This document shows, piece by piece, positions 35,560-47,600 of a stretch of DNA of 64,000 nt. A program made the position numbers and the translations under genes. Positions within the stretch are counted from its first letter, which is position 1, and each line of letters starts with the position of its first letter. Source of the DNA: Podospora pseudoanserina (lineage: Eukaryota > Ascomycota > Sordariomycetes > Sordariales > Podosporaceae); the NCBI RefSeq assembly GCF_035222485.1, contig NW_026946672.1:1178001-1242000 (forward strand), written 5' to 3'. A model generated the notes under the pieces. It did no database searches and was not told the DNA's origin. It worked only from the letters and a program-made list of their open reading frames with translations.

Positions 35560-36143
35560 GTGGGAGAGGGAAAAAGGGAAAATGGATAGATGTGTTAGAT
35601 ACCTTGTGAAATCAGAGATACCCACGGTCTTGCAGCCGATCATGATCACATAGATGCCGAGGCTGGGCTTAGCCAGGAAGAGAGTTTCGAGCAACACGCT
35701 CTGATATGATGTTCTTGATTGGCTTCTGCTGAGCCTTTGCTCCATTAATCATTAAAAAGGTTGTTGCTTTCGGCTTCTGTGGTTATCCAGAACCACGACC
35801 AAACCCCATGGCCTTTGGCCGAGAGCCTCATGTGTGCTTGCGAACATGGGAATTTTTCTGACCACTGCGCCATCGTGACCTTCATGTTTGACTTTGTCTG
35901 CCCCAGCGGTCATCTCCCTCAAACACAAGGCTAGCTGATATCCAATGCGAAATTCGCGCTCCCCTTTGTGACGTGGGCGGTATCGTTGCTGAGCTTTGGC
36001 TCCCCCAGTAGTCATCGTCGCGGCGGGTATTGACCGGGCTCGGTTTGTTCCCGTCCAGCTCTTGACCGGGACTCCCATCTGCGTTCCAGTTGTTCTTATC
36101 TTTCCTCATCATTCCATCCCCTCCATCCCCACCCCCCCCTTCC
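35560..36143. other. Intergenic region, 584 bases
   Basis: This lies between the convergent ends of RRP45 and the Arf-related GTPase gene, so it should hold two 3' untranslated regions. I see no gene or structural RNA in it. Confidence 0.6.
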
Positions 36144-36852
36144 TCACCTCATAACAGGCGGCCTCCCTTCCCTATTCCACCTAACCCTACTCCTAACCCA
36201 ATCCACCGCCTCCTTCACCCCAGTCCCCGTCAGCGCGCTCACCGGCAAAACCCTACTATCCCTGATACTCCCGCTCTTCTCCCCCTCAAAAACCTTCTTG
36301 ACCAACCCCTCCTTGATCCTCACCACCTCGACACAGTCCTCCCGATCCTGCTTATTCGCCAACACCAGCAACGGCACCCCCTCCGTCTCGCTGTGATTCA
36401 GGACATCCTCCAGCACAAGCCTGCACTCTTCTAATCTGCCGGTAGAGTCATGCTCCAGATTCCCATCCCCGATATCAGTCGAATCGATGATAAAAATAAT
36501 CGCGTGGCAGGAGGCGTAGTAGGACTGCCAGAGCTTGCGCAAAGAGTGCTGGCCGCCGACGTCCCAGATCTTAAGGTACATGTCTGGGAGAATAATGGTG
36601 GAGACGTTTTGGCCGACGGTGGGGACGGTTTTGAGGTTGGGGGCCGGGGCGGAGGCGGCGCCGTCGGGGTGGAAGATGGATTTTACTTGCTCGTGAAAGG
36701 TGGTCTTGCCTGCATTATCGAGGCCGAGGAGGAGGAGGGAGTATTCTTTGGGTAAGGGTTAGCTAACAAGGTGATGCGAGGTGGGAATCTGGAGTGGACG
36801 AACCCTCCTTTGAGGTTGCGAGGCGGTAGAGGCCTTTGGCTAGGTGGTACAT
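36144..36852 (-). CDS. ARL3: Arf-related small GTPase, ARFRP1/Arl3 type
   Basis: ARFRP1 (yeast Arl3) sits at the trans-Golgi and recruits Arl1 and golgins for vesicle tethering. Exons are 36804-36852 and 36144-36745, with a 58-nt intron whose donor is GTTCGT; the protein has 216 residues. The P-loop is G24-LDNAGKT, the switch-II motif WDVGGQ covers residues 77-82, and the guanine-specificity motif NKQD is N147-D150. There is no glycine at position 2. The protein starts MYHLAKGLYRL, like yeast Arl3, which is membrane-targeted through N-terminal acetylation by NatC (which prefers Met followed by a bulky hydrophobic residue) rather than myristoylation. The symbol follows yeast usage. It diverges from the Ecm15-like gene across 399 bases. 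Confidence 0.9.
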
Positions 36853-37251
36853 TTTGCCTCTTTCGTTTCCGGTGTTTTTGACGTCGACTCTTGTTTTACT
36901 TTTGTCAGTTATGTCGTGTCGCGTATGCTGCACGCAAGGGTCTGGGGTTCGTGGCTGTCAACAGTTCAGTTCATGTGGAGGGGTTGACACAAGTCTGGGG
37001 AAAAGTTGGAGAACGCCCCCAAGGGTCAGGGTTGTACGGCAAAGCATCTCTTAGCGTTTCCCCTTCAACGGTCTTGGCATTAGATCCCCCTTACCTAACC
37101 CTTACCTAACCCTTAATATCGCTCTCCCAACCCCACCTTTCCCTGTCCCAATCGATATCACTTACATCACCACACACTCCTTCCCCCAAATCTCACCCTC
37201 ACCTTCCCTTTCGTCAACCTAACTATCCCTCCAAACACCCCAAACTAGAAA
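36853..37251. promoter_or_regulatory. Shared divergent promoter of ARFRP1/Arl3 and Ecm15-like gene
   Basis: A 399-base interval between two start codons. It contains a short 11-bp tandem repeat (CCCTTACCTAA, two and a half copies, 37088-37115) that resembles degenerate telomeric sequence. The Ecm15 side is C/A-rich, as in many fungal leaders. Confidence 0.6.
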
Positions 37252-37739
37252 ATGAACCACCGCATCACCACAACAGCCCTCCGCCTGAGACCATCCCCAT
37301 TCTTCCTGACAAGACCCAGACTCCTCAGCACAACAACCCCCAAAATGTCCAACAACCTCCCCACCCCCTCCTCCTGCTACGCAGACTTCTGCCTCATCCC
37401 CATAGGCACCCCCACGCCCTCGGTCGCAAAAGAAGTCGCCTCGGTCCAGTCTCTGATCAGGGACTCAGGCATAAAACACACAATGCACTCCGCCGGCACC
37501 ACCCTCGAGGGCTCCTGGGACGACGTCTTTAGAATCATCGGCCAGGCCCACTCCCTTGTCCACCAGAGCGGCATCGTGCGCGTCCAGACTAGTTTGAGGG
37601 TTGGGACGAGGTACGTCTAATTACTCACAGTTCACAAAAGTGAAGGTGGTGCTAATGCGAGAATAGAACGGATAAGAAGCAGACTGCAGAGGAAAAGGTC
37701 AAACGAGTGGAGGATATTCTCGCTGCTGGGAAGGAGTAA
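37252..37739 (+). CDS. ECM15: Ecm15/MTH1187-family thiamine-binding-fold protein
   Basis: A member of the small Ecm15/MTH1187 (UPF0045) family. The fold is a ferredoxin-like tetramer, and some members bind thiamine or its relatives; the cellular role is poorly known. Exons are 37252-37610 and 37667-37739, with a 56-nt intron that splits an Arg codon in VGTRTDKK. The long form has 143 residues. The core from residue 41 shows CYADFCLIPIGTPTPSVAKE, SGIKHTMHSAGTTLEGSWDD, the signature HSAGTTLEG, and a C-terminal helix TAEEKVKRVEDILA. A second in-frame ATG at 37345 (residue 32, MSNNLPTPSS) gives a 112-residue form close to yeast Ecm15 (104). The extra 31 residues are Arg/Ser/Thr-rich without acids, like a mitochondrial targeting signal. 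Confidence 0.9.
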
Positions 37740-38023
37740 CGGACCACAAGTGTGGGATGTGATGGTGAAGAGAACTGTATTGTTGTTGAAACGAAGAAAT
37801 GACCTCAAACACTAGCAAGCCAACGATTATGGAGTAAATTGGCTCTCTTGTATGCATTAAATGTCGACCATCATGATAAACCTCCTCTAATCTTCCCAAA
37901 CAACAAAAAGGGGTTATGCGTCTCTAAGCCATGCATGCTAATGATCTGTATGATAATCCAAAGAATAACAGCAGTAAATCCCAACCCAAACGCCATCATC
38001 CATCATCCTCCCTAAATGCCCCC

Positions 38024-39489
38024 CTAAACCCCCGCAGCAGTAAAACTCAACAAACTCCCCACCGTCAACCCAGCAACCAAACACATGCCCATAAACCCCC
38101 CCGCCGCCTCCCTCTCCCACTCACCCACCCACTCCCCCGCCGCCATCATCGCACTACTCCCCAACCACCCACTCGTCAGCCCAAAAGGAAACTGCACCGC
38201 CACCAAATAAAACAAATCACTCTTCACCACCGCTCCCCGTCCCCCAATATTACACAAGAAATACAGCGGCAAAAACAGCCACCTCCCCATCGCAATCGCA
38301 AACAGCGCCTTTGGCCTGTGACGGAGCGAAAAGGGAAACATGGTCGCCACCCTCCCCGTCAAATCACCCAAGTTCCAGAAAAAAAAACCCAGGGGGATAA
38401 ACGCCCCGGGAGCGTAGAGCTTCCCGTCCGAATCAGCGTTGTGGACAGACAGGATCTTTGCCGTAAACACGGGGAAAAACATGGCCACGGCAAAACACAT
38501 AGACACGCTGACAGACACCCAGCGCAGTTTCCTAAACAGCGTTGACATGCTGACGTAGCGTCTGTTTGCCCTTTCGGCTTCCTCGATGGAAGTGACAGAC
38601 TGGGAGAGGTCCTGCTGTTCTGCCAGCCGGCGCTCAACAATGCGGTTGTGTCTGTTCACCAGAGGCAGGAACGCCAAGAGGGTGATGCCAGAGATGATCA
38701 CCGCGGTGAGGAAGTAGATGAACGCCGCGGTGCTGCTTTCTTGGGGGCCGTCGTCCTCGGCTGTTCTCCTTGCTGGGTCGAGAGCGGGCTCGGCAGGGGA
38801 GAAGGCCAGGTAGGATAGCATCTGGGTCAATGGAGGCAGGATACCAGCTACACCCTGCCCAGCCATGATTGCCTGTGTGTACTCTGTCCTGCCGAAACTA
38901 GCGGCAAAGGCGAAGGCGCCGTTCTGCATGAGCCCGGACGCCAAGGCGGTGATGCCTACCATCACGAGGAGAAAAGCAAAGTATGCGCCGGTCGAGGCAT
39001 CGAGGAAGTAGCTTGTCGAGATGGTGAGGAGAGTAAAGACTGCCACGTTGAGGAACAAGGCTGTGTTGATTCGAAATGGATAGCTCGCCGACGACTGCAT
39101 GTTGGTCAAGACCAACATGGTGACCAGATTCGTAGTCGTTGAAACGGCAAGGATGGCCGACTGGGAGGTATCCTGCATCCATGGGTCGGATACGAATCGG
39201 CTTTGAAAGTACGGCGCCGCAGCAAGAAACATGTTCCTGCATCGCACAGCATCAGATCACAAACGTCATTGTCTCAACGGTCAACAGGGGAAGCATACCA
39301 CGCCCACAGCATCGCCACGCCAATAAAGGCAAATATGAAGTACTCGATCCACGAAAACGGCGACTGCTCCTCATACACCTCCCCCTCCAGCGTTCCCGAG
39401 CGGGAGTCATCATCGTCGGAATCCGTCAACGGCGAGTACTCGTCTGGGTCGGCCTTTACAGGCGCAAACACATTCTTGAGGCGATCCAT
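38024..39489 (-). CDS. FUN26: Equilibrative nucleoside transporter (ENT family)
   Basis: An ENT-family membrane protein, the relative of yeast Fun26, which moves nucleosides and nucleobases across the vacuolar membrane. Exons are 39299-39489 and 38024-39236; the 62-nt intron splits a Trp codon in VAMLWAWNMFLAAA. There are 467 residues. The N-terminal 45 residues are cytoplasmic and acidic (DSDDDDS). About 11 hydrophobic helices follow. Family marks include WAWNMFLAAAPYF in helix 1, GLMQNGAFAFAASFG, MAGQGVAGILPPLTQM, and FFFWNLGDLTGR in the second half. The symbol is given by homology to the only yeast ENT protein; vacuolar location is inferred. Confidence 0.9.
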
Positions 39490-42357
39490 GTTCCGTGTGT
39501 GTCTTGGGTTCTGTCGTCGTACCGTACCACTTCCGACTGAATCGCCGAGTCTCAGACACCTTCAAGTCAAGGAGGGGTAATAGGAAAATAAGTCGTCCTC
39601 TCGGGGAGTTTTATCGCAAATCGCCCTGGTGGTTCTGCCCTGCCTTGACCCCTCTGTGACCCCCACAGATACCAAGTTCCCGGAAACAAGTTGCGACTGG
39701 GCTGAAAAGGTCACCCCACTGTCGTACTGCCCGACGAGGTTGGTTTAGTCCAGAATAGGGAGGTTGATGGAAGTCTTCTCTCGCAAGGTTGGGGGTTGGC
39801 GCGCGCGCGCGCAACAAAGGCCGTTGAGTGTTCAACGGTAGATACAACCTTAGTGTCTGCTCGTCATGGCTTTACCTAACTCTTTCCCCGCACACGAAAA
39901 CAAAAAAAATCAAGAAAACAATAAGAACTAGATGTAGATCGTCATGCGCGCGCGACACAGAACGAAGGGCGTGGTCAGGCAGAATGGTAGAATGGTAGGA
40001 TGAATGTCGGAGGGTGATGATGACGGTGAGTGGTCAGGGTCACACGTCAGATGCGCAGGTGTCGTCGATACACCAACAAGATAAGGCTAACGGCGCAAGG
40101 GTCGTCTTGGCGTGGAGAGCCAGCTGCCGATAAGATATGAAACCGAACCGTTGGCCAATCACCGACCGCGGTAGAACATGCCAAGACTCTCCCCCAGATC
40201 TTGGAAGCACACGCCAGTGGAGGTTCGAAATGTGGGAGGTGGGAATCGCGGAATCTCTATATTTACTGTGTAATGATTATATTTCTACCGTATAACATCT
40301 AGCTAGCTAGACAAAGCAGTAATAAGCAAATCCTACTACAAAACTAGTTACAAGTAACTTTTATAGTAAATTGCATTATAAAAAATACTTAAAATAAAAA
40401 ATTCATTTTTTGTAAAAGCCTAAAGTACCCTAATAAAGATATTTAAATATTAATCGATAGTTTTTTAAGTAATGAAGTAATAATTTTAACAATTAATTTT
40501 AACTACTTATTACAACGATAACTCTAAACTTAGTAATAATTACTACGCGTAATACCTTCTATATAACTTATATTTTAAGTCTTAAATTTTAATTATTGGG
40601 AACAATAGCTCTTAAAAATATAGCTTCATTAGTTTCGCTGCATTATATATATATCGATAGGTGTGAGTTCTAGCCAATCTTTAGTATATTTAATATAGAA
40701 GTGCACTACTTTATTATGTTAAATATATACTACACACGGCAAATTTATAAATTTTATACGGTAAATATAGAGGTCCCGGGGAACCGTGGGATTAATTTGC
40801 CTGCCGCCCGTCCCGCTGGAGGGGAAATAGATATTGTGAAGGCAGGGCAGATATAAACTACCTGTTGTCTTTTTTCGAAGATCGGCTGACATTTTCCTGC
40901 CTCGTGGTGTTGCTTGCTAGGAACATCCCTTCCACGTTATCTGCTCAGGTGCCCGGCTGTTTGGATGGTGCTAAAATAGAGCGAAGAATGACTGGCTCCA
41001 GCTCCTCAGCCCCAAGCCATTCTATTTTTGGTATCTCGAATGTTGACGATATATGTCTTTATAACGGCAAACACGTCCACAAAAGGCACCAAACCCTCAT
41101 CCCATGTTTGATCTCTCCCCAAGGCCACCCCGACTGCACATATTAAGCCAGATATCTATCTCTCTTATCTACCAACAGTCATCTCACCATTTCAACCTTA
41201 CCAAATCCAGCCATGAAGGCGACCCCATCTGCGGCCGCCCACGTGACAATCACCACCTGCGATGCAACTATGTCGTGCATCGTTTTTATATCTGACTTCT
41301 CGGTCTCTTGAAGCCTCTTTTTTTGGGAGTTGGCTGACATCAGATGAACTCTGGCTATCACTGTGGCTTGACATCTCACCTCTCTTGCGTATGTCAAACC
41401 TGACTACAAGGTAACAATATCAACATCTGGTCCTACCTTTACTCTAATTTCTCGTGTTCAACCTACTACGAAGTAATATGCTCGGAACTTTCTGTGTTTA
41501 CGGAGTATGCGTCCTCCGAAGTAGGACGTCCACCCGTCAACCTCGCATCTGTAGATTACTTCCGCAGTATATGTACCTAAGGTGACAGAGTCAACTACAA
41601 GCTTACCTTGTCGTATCACATTCAGGCGGAGACCGTCTCGTCTTCAGAGATCCCCAAGTTGGTCGAAAAGTCGCTACCCCAAACCAAGCCCTCCACAGCA
41701 ACGCCCAAGCCAAATGTAAACAACCACCACCTTCCCAGTCCAACCACATCACAAGTACGAAACAACCACAGGCCATCCTCCCTATCACCCCACCCAACTG
41801 AACCAAAAGAAAAGTCGAAAACACAAGCCCCCTCGACACAAAAAAAAAAAAAAAAAAAGAGCAAAAGCTTACCGGCCAACCTTTGTAGGGTGGCCAGCTA
41901 CGAAAATCCCTCGAGGGGCTTTACTCCGGAATCTAACTCGGGGGCTATCGAATGCAAGCCCCCGGCCTGGGGGGGGGGTTAACAGCAGCTCTTACACCTT
42001 GACCATTTGTCCTGACCACAAGTGGCGCCCTGGTCAAGATGTTCAAGCTACTTGTTGGAAAGAGAGAAAAGGGAACTAATATATATACCGTGGTTGGCTT
42101 GCTCCTTCCTCTTTCTCTGTTGAGGATCAAAAAAGACCTGCCCACATTCGACTCTCACACTTGAGACCAAGCAAAGGTAACTCACACACAGACAATAAAA
42201 AGTAAACAAGCACGAGTAAAGAATAAAAGTCTCATAAAAATTATCTACACCGCGAATCGAATATTAGCCCAACCCATCCTTTTTCCCAAAAAAACCAAAA
42301 AAAAACAATAATCCAACATCATTACAATCATGAACCCATTCCCTTTTCCTCTTCCTT
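39490..42357. other. Intergenic region, about 2.9 kb, with an AT-rich element
   Basis: This lies between the start of the nucleoside transporter and the end of the catalase gene. Apart from the AT-rich element at 40255-40772 it contains simple sequences: a GC alternating run near 39799 and a poly-A run of about 18 near 41842. It also contains a short open frame at 40865-41146, preceded by a TATAAA-like sequence, for which I see no family match. No gene is supported. Confidence 0.6.
40255..40772. mobile_element. AT-rich relic with terminal inverted repeats, unclassified
   Basis: A sharply bounded 518-bp island of strongly AT-rich sequence in otherwise GC-rich DNA. Its two ends are inverted copies. 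The left begins CTCTATATTTACTGTGTAA, and the reverse complement of the right end begins CTCTATATTTACCGTATAA; 12 bases are identical and the next seven differ only by two transitions. Such short inverted ends without coding capacity suggest a MITE-like DNA transposon derivative. The extreme AT bias resembles repeat-induced point mutation, which is known in Sordariales. I found no clear target-site duplication. Confidence 0.5.
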
Positions 42358-44627
42358 CTACTCTGCCCCCTCATCAACAGCGAACCTCCCCAAGTATCTA
42401 AACACCCTCAACCCCTCCTCAACCCCCTTCACAACCTGCTCAACCCCCTCCCCAACAACAACACCCTCATCCTGCCCCCTACTCACCCCAACCGTCTGCT
42501 CCAACGCCTGTCCCGCATTCTCCCCCACAGCAGCGACCGGCTTCCCCCAACGATAACTATCCACCAAGATCTGCCCCGGCCGTCCGGCAGGGAACAACGG
42601 AGAGTTCTTTCCTCCAGTCAACAACCCCTCCGCCCCATCCGTCACAACAACCGCGTCGTACCCAGTGGCATCAGCAGCAGAGTAAGTCTGACCCACCCCC
42701 TCCTTGAGAACCTCACCAACAACAGTGACCACAACCCCCTCCTTGCTGAGCTGCTCCTTCAACTCCCGCGCCTGAGCAAGCGACCCATCATTGAAAGACG
42801 AGGCAAGGACGCCAACCCTCAAAGTCGCAATCGTGGGGAGGGTTCCGTTAAAGATGGAAAGCCCAGCCGTGACATTGTTATGGTAGAATGCCGGGTCCGG
42901 AGCCGGCGCCTCAAGCCCAAGAGCCACCGCAACCCGCTTCGCCACATCGTTTGACACACGGTTGATCTGCTCCAACACGTTCTTCTTCACCTGCTCGTTC
43001 TTGAGGTGAGATGCCTCAAACCGGATAGCGTTGATCAAAAACTGCTGCTCAACCCTCGTCAACGAGTTGTAAAACAACCTCGGCTGCGACCAATGATCAT
43101 CAAACGTCGGCGACAGCGCCCTGACCAGCTTCCCATCCACAATCCTGTTCGGCGCCGTAAAGAACCCTTTCCCGTGCGTCTGGTTGGCTTGGAGGGGGTA
43201 CCCCCCGTTGAGAGTGTTAGGGGTATAAGGGTAAACATTCTTATGAATAAGCATCTGTCCCGCCCCGTCCCGGTTGTTGTTGTGAACAGGCGAGACGGGT
43301 CTGTTGATGGGGATCTGCTCAAAGTTGGGCCCGCCCTGGTTCCGGTTGAGCTGCGTGTCAAGGTACGAAAACAAACGGCCTTGGAGAAGCGGGTCCTCGG
43401 TAAAGTCGACACCACGGACAATGTGACCAGGCTGGTACATGACCTGCTCCGTCTCGGCAAAGTAATTGGTCGGGTTCCGGTCCAGCTTCATGATACCGAG
43501 GGGAACCAACGGGGCGAGCTCCTCGGGGATGATCTTGGTGGGGTCGAGGAGGTCAAACCCAAAGGCGAGGGCCTTTTCTTCGTCGACGATCTGGACGGAC
43601 AGCTCCCACTCTGGACCGTTGCCTGACTCGATCGCGTCCCAGAGATCCTGACGGTGGAAGTCGGCGTTCTTGCCAGCGAGAACCTGGGCCTCTTCCCAGA
43701 CCAGAGAAGCCTTGCCTTGCTTGGTCTTGAAGTGCCACTTGATGAGCTTGGAGTTGCCGTCGTCCGTGACGAAGCGGAAGGTGTGCACGCCGAAGCCGTC
43801 CATGTGACGATAACTGCGAGGGATGCCGTTGCCGGACATGGCCCAGAAGAGAGTGTGCATAGTGCTGGGCTGCTGGCTGAAGAAGTCCCACGCCGAATCG
43901 TGGGCGGTGGCCGCCTGGGGGACCTCATTGTCCGGGCTGGGCTTGACAGAGTGGATCAAGTCGGGGAAGCGGATGGCGTCTTGGATAAAAAAGACGGGGA
44001 TGTTGTTGCCGACAATGTCAAAGTTTCCTTCGTCAGTGTAGAAGCGGGTAGCGAACCCGTGGACATCGCGAGCGGTATCAGCACTGCCGCGGGAACCAGC
44101 AACGGTCGAGAACCGGACGAAGACGGGAGTCTTCTTTCCAGCTCCACCGAGGAAGGAAGCAGCCGTGATGTTGCTCCAGTCGGCATAGCTGGTGAAGGTA
44201 CCGTGAGCACCGGCACCACGAGCGTGAACAGCCCTTTCGGGGATCTAATTTCAATGTCAGCACATTACATGTTCCCCTACCTAGACACATGACCAAAGTC
44301 AAACAAACTCACCCGTTCATGATCAAAATGCTGAATCTTTTGCCTAAAGATCCAGTCCTCCATCAGGGTAGACCCCCTGTACCCAGCCTTGAGGCTGTTC
44401 TGGTCCTCCATCGGCCCACCAACGTCGGACGACATGTAAGCATTGCTGTCGTCAACCTCGTACTCTTCGAGAATATTCTCCGTCTGCTGGCTCGCGCCCT
44501 CGTCCCTCTTGGCGAGGTGGTAGTTGGGATCAGCAAAAGGGCATGCCGCTTTTGTCACCGCCGACATGGACCCCACGAGGGTGGCCCACGTCAGCAGCCT
44601 TTTCATACTGCTGCCGCCGCCGTGCAT
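42358..44627 (-). CDS. Secreted large-subunit catalase
   Basis: A large-subunit (clade 2) haem catalase that splits hydrogen peroxide outside the cell or in the wall; relatives are Neurospora CAT-3 and Aspergillus CatB. Exons are 44313-44627 and 42358-44244, with a 68-nt intron; 733 residues. A hydrophobic signal sequence ([17 protein letters not shown], residues 11-27) is followed by a dibasic KR at 40-41, a likely Kex2 site. The catalytic histidine is H112 in [12 protein letters not shown]. The catalytic asparagine lies in [11 protein letters not shown] (about 181-191), and the haem-ligand tyrosine is Y399 in RLFSYLDTQ. The C-terminal 160 residues form the glutamine-amidotransferase-like domain found only in large catalases ([14 protein letters not shown]). 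Both ATG codons at 44627 and 44606 have A at -3. The first was kept; the second would remove seven residues. Confidence 0.96.
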
Positions 44628-47600
44628 CGTATGTATGTAATGTCCTATATGTATGTCTCGGACTTGTCTGAGATAGAAACAACAGAAAGAAAAAAAAAGG
44701 GGGGTAAGGGGGGGGGGGGAGTGTGATACGACAGAATAAAGTTGCCCCCGGCGTCGGCTGATTCTGTGTGTGTCTTGACTGAGAATGGATGGTTCTCCCA
44801 AAAACCAAAGAAGCTCATGACGATGACGGGGGAGGCGTTACTTATATGTCGACGGACTGGCCGTTGAGGTCCTGGTCCTGCCTGCCCCACGCCCCCCGGC
44901 AAAGGGCACTGTGTGCTGATCAACATGTTTTTTTTTTTGCCTCCACCACCCAACAATATCACCTACCCCAAATCCTCCGTGTCCCCCTTCCGCAAGACTG
45001 CAACCATGAGTGACAGGGACGAGGAAGAGGTGTGTGTGTGTGTGTGAAGCTATGGCCTTTCCCGGAGAGGGAGGTTCGGCGAGTCGAACGGGCAGCTAGC
45101 CACCACCCACCCCCCATCCATGACCCATGGTTACCGGGTAGAGAGCCACATGATCACAAGATCCGTGGGCCCATCAATGGTCCGGTCCCTTCGAATCCAA
45201 GGTTGCAAGCTCGATCACAAAATACCAACGTCCATTTTGTGACCGGGGAACCGATATTCTTGTGTAAGTGCCAGGTCCTCGTCACCTCTATCGGCCCGGG
45301 GACCCCCAGACAGCGGGGACTAGTCCAGAGGCCGAAATAGAAAAAGAATGACACCACCCCTTTCATTGGATCCTCGAAAAAAGCGAGACTTTTCCGCCCG
45401 CACGGGAACCACAGACAATGTGTGTGTCACCCGTGCGTGCGCGCGCACAACAACAAAGAAGTGCAAGTACCCTCTCAGAAAAAAAGCGGGAAGCACATAC
45501 CGGGGTGGACAACAGAGAGTTGTTGTTGTTCAGCAACACACACGGCCCCAATCGTCCGGACTTGGACTCCGTCCTTAGCCGGGGTGTGGTGTATCTCGCC
45601 GAGAAAAGCTCATGCTTGTACCCTCACTGTGTGGATGTGGCGCGTTGCGGGCTCATCTGATTTCCACAAGGCTGGTTGTTGTTGGAGGTACATACAACCA
45701 AAGTGCACACACACACCGAAGGAGCCGCATCAAGGGTCCACACCGGATCATCACACAGCACCTACCTACCTACGCTGCCTTGCAGAACCATTCTCAGCAT
45801 GATGTGAGACCAACAACAACATCAAGTAAGAAAAAGGTAGATATAAAACAACGAGATGAGCAAGCAGGACCTGCTACGGAGACGGAAGAAAAAAAGACGG
45901 TAAACCAACTGGGACCCGTATCAAGAGACTAGGGCTCCTCAACATACGTCAGCATCGACTTGCCCCCGTCCCCCCCCCCCCAACCGGCACTCGAAAAGCT
46001 TTTGGGTGCTAGCCCCCGTAGAATGATCGGGGCAAAAAAATAGACTAAGCAGCCCGGGGACCTGCTTCTTGGCTGAGCGGCTCTCGTCCGATGTCGATAG
46101 CATGCGGTCAAGGCCATGCCAGCCGTTAAGATGGATGGATGTGCGGGGTAGGTATCGCACGCTCGCATGTCGAAACATGCGAACCCGTTGACAGCTTTTG
46201 GAATCAAAAACCAAGTCACCAGTCGTATTCGGAATCTATCACACACATGAAGGAATGTCACTCTGAAGTCCCGTGCTGCTGGCATCCTGCGCGGTCTGTC
46301 TCGGTACATACACTGTGCCGCCCCCCCCCCCTAATATGGCAGATAATATTCGTTGCAACAGAGAATCCGCAGTTGCATTGCATATCGAGCGGCCGAGAGT
46401 GGTCGTCACTTCGAAAAGCCGGAGAGGTGTGGAGCCCGATTTGCAAGCTCAAGAACAAGCAAGGAAGCGGAACCCGCGATGATGATCCCTGAACGCGGTT
46501 GCTTTGTCTGCCGTTCGGTTTCCGAGCATCGGGGATCCAGAATCTGCCCACAGCTGGGGAGAGCAACGCATGACGCAGTGGAACTGATATGGAGCTTCAT
46601 CATTCCAAGATTTTATCTTTTCTCATGGTTCGAGAGCAACAAAAAGGCGAGGCATCTACGGCAGATGCAGGTACATCGTGATGGGCGGTGGTAGAACTTC
46701 AATGGTGTGCTCAACAAGGTAGGGATCACCCACACACGTACCACAGTCTCAGTTAGACCCTAGCAAAGTGAGATCGACGACGACTTGGACGGCTGGATTT
46801 GCAAGCCACACAGGAGATCGTTGGGTCGGCTGCAGATGATTCCAAACTGAGGGTATCATCATCACGGGATGCAAAGAATGCTCACCCTGCTGACACATAG
46901 CAAAAATTAACGTAAGATTCCTAACCGGAAGAGTTCCTCCAACGGTTGATTGTCCTGGTGCTGTACACAACATGGAATATTCCGTGGTTAACCTCCCGAA
47001 AGTAGCACAATACTTGTCCGCATATGTCCAAGACCCGACTAGCTGGGGAAGCGTGGTTGGCCATTGATGGAAAATCATCAGCACGTTTTACTGTGACTGC
47101 CAAGTCAAGTCCGCGCAAGAATTGTTTGTTCTACACATTGTCGTCACCTTGCGCGGAGTGAGGGAGGGGATTTTGCACTTCGGCCGATATCAGAACAGGG
47201 AGGTCGATGTAGCAGTTTTTCTTGTGCTTCCTTCCATGCGGCTTGGCAGATGTCGAGCATAATAATTCCGAAGGCTGGGCCCTCGAGAGGAGAGAGGTCG
47301 GAGGTATCGGACAGTAGCATGATGAGGGAAGGAAGGCCGATGTAGAGAGCAGGAAATAGACACAGAAAAAGAGGTGAAGTTGAAAGAGATGATTCGACCC
47401 CGGGCGGCTACCAACGTTGAGCTAAGCCTGATTCTGCCAAGTCGCCGGCTTGGCCACGGCAGAGCGCGAATCAATGCCAGTACAGAACCCTAACCCCGGT
47501 GTTAGTCAGCGGAAATAACCTCGGAGCAAGAACAACGTCACACCAGTGAGCTGATGCCCAGAATTTGTGAGAGGAACATCCTCACTCAGCAACATCTCAC

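Noticed and set aside
37088-37115. Possible telomerase RNA template
   Set aside because: The repeat is CCCTTACCTAA, not CCCTAA, and it sits in a short promoter between two coding genes with no room for a telomerase RNA.
40865-41146. 93-codon frame (+) beside the AT-rich element, with a TATAAA-like sequence before it
   Set aside because: No similarity to any family I know, no secretion signal and no splice evidence. It is kept only as part of the intergenic description.
45612-45932. Frames of about 100 codons between the catalase and haspin genes
   Set aside because: Several overlapping frames on both strands with simple-sequence composition; none shows a domain or a credible start context.
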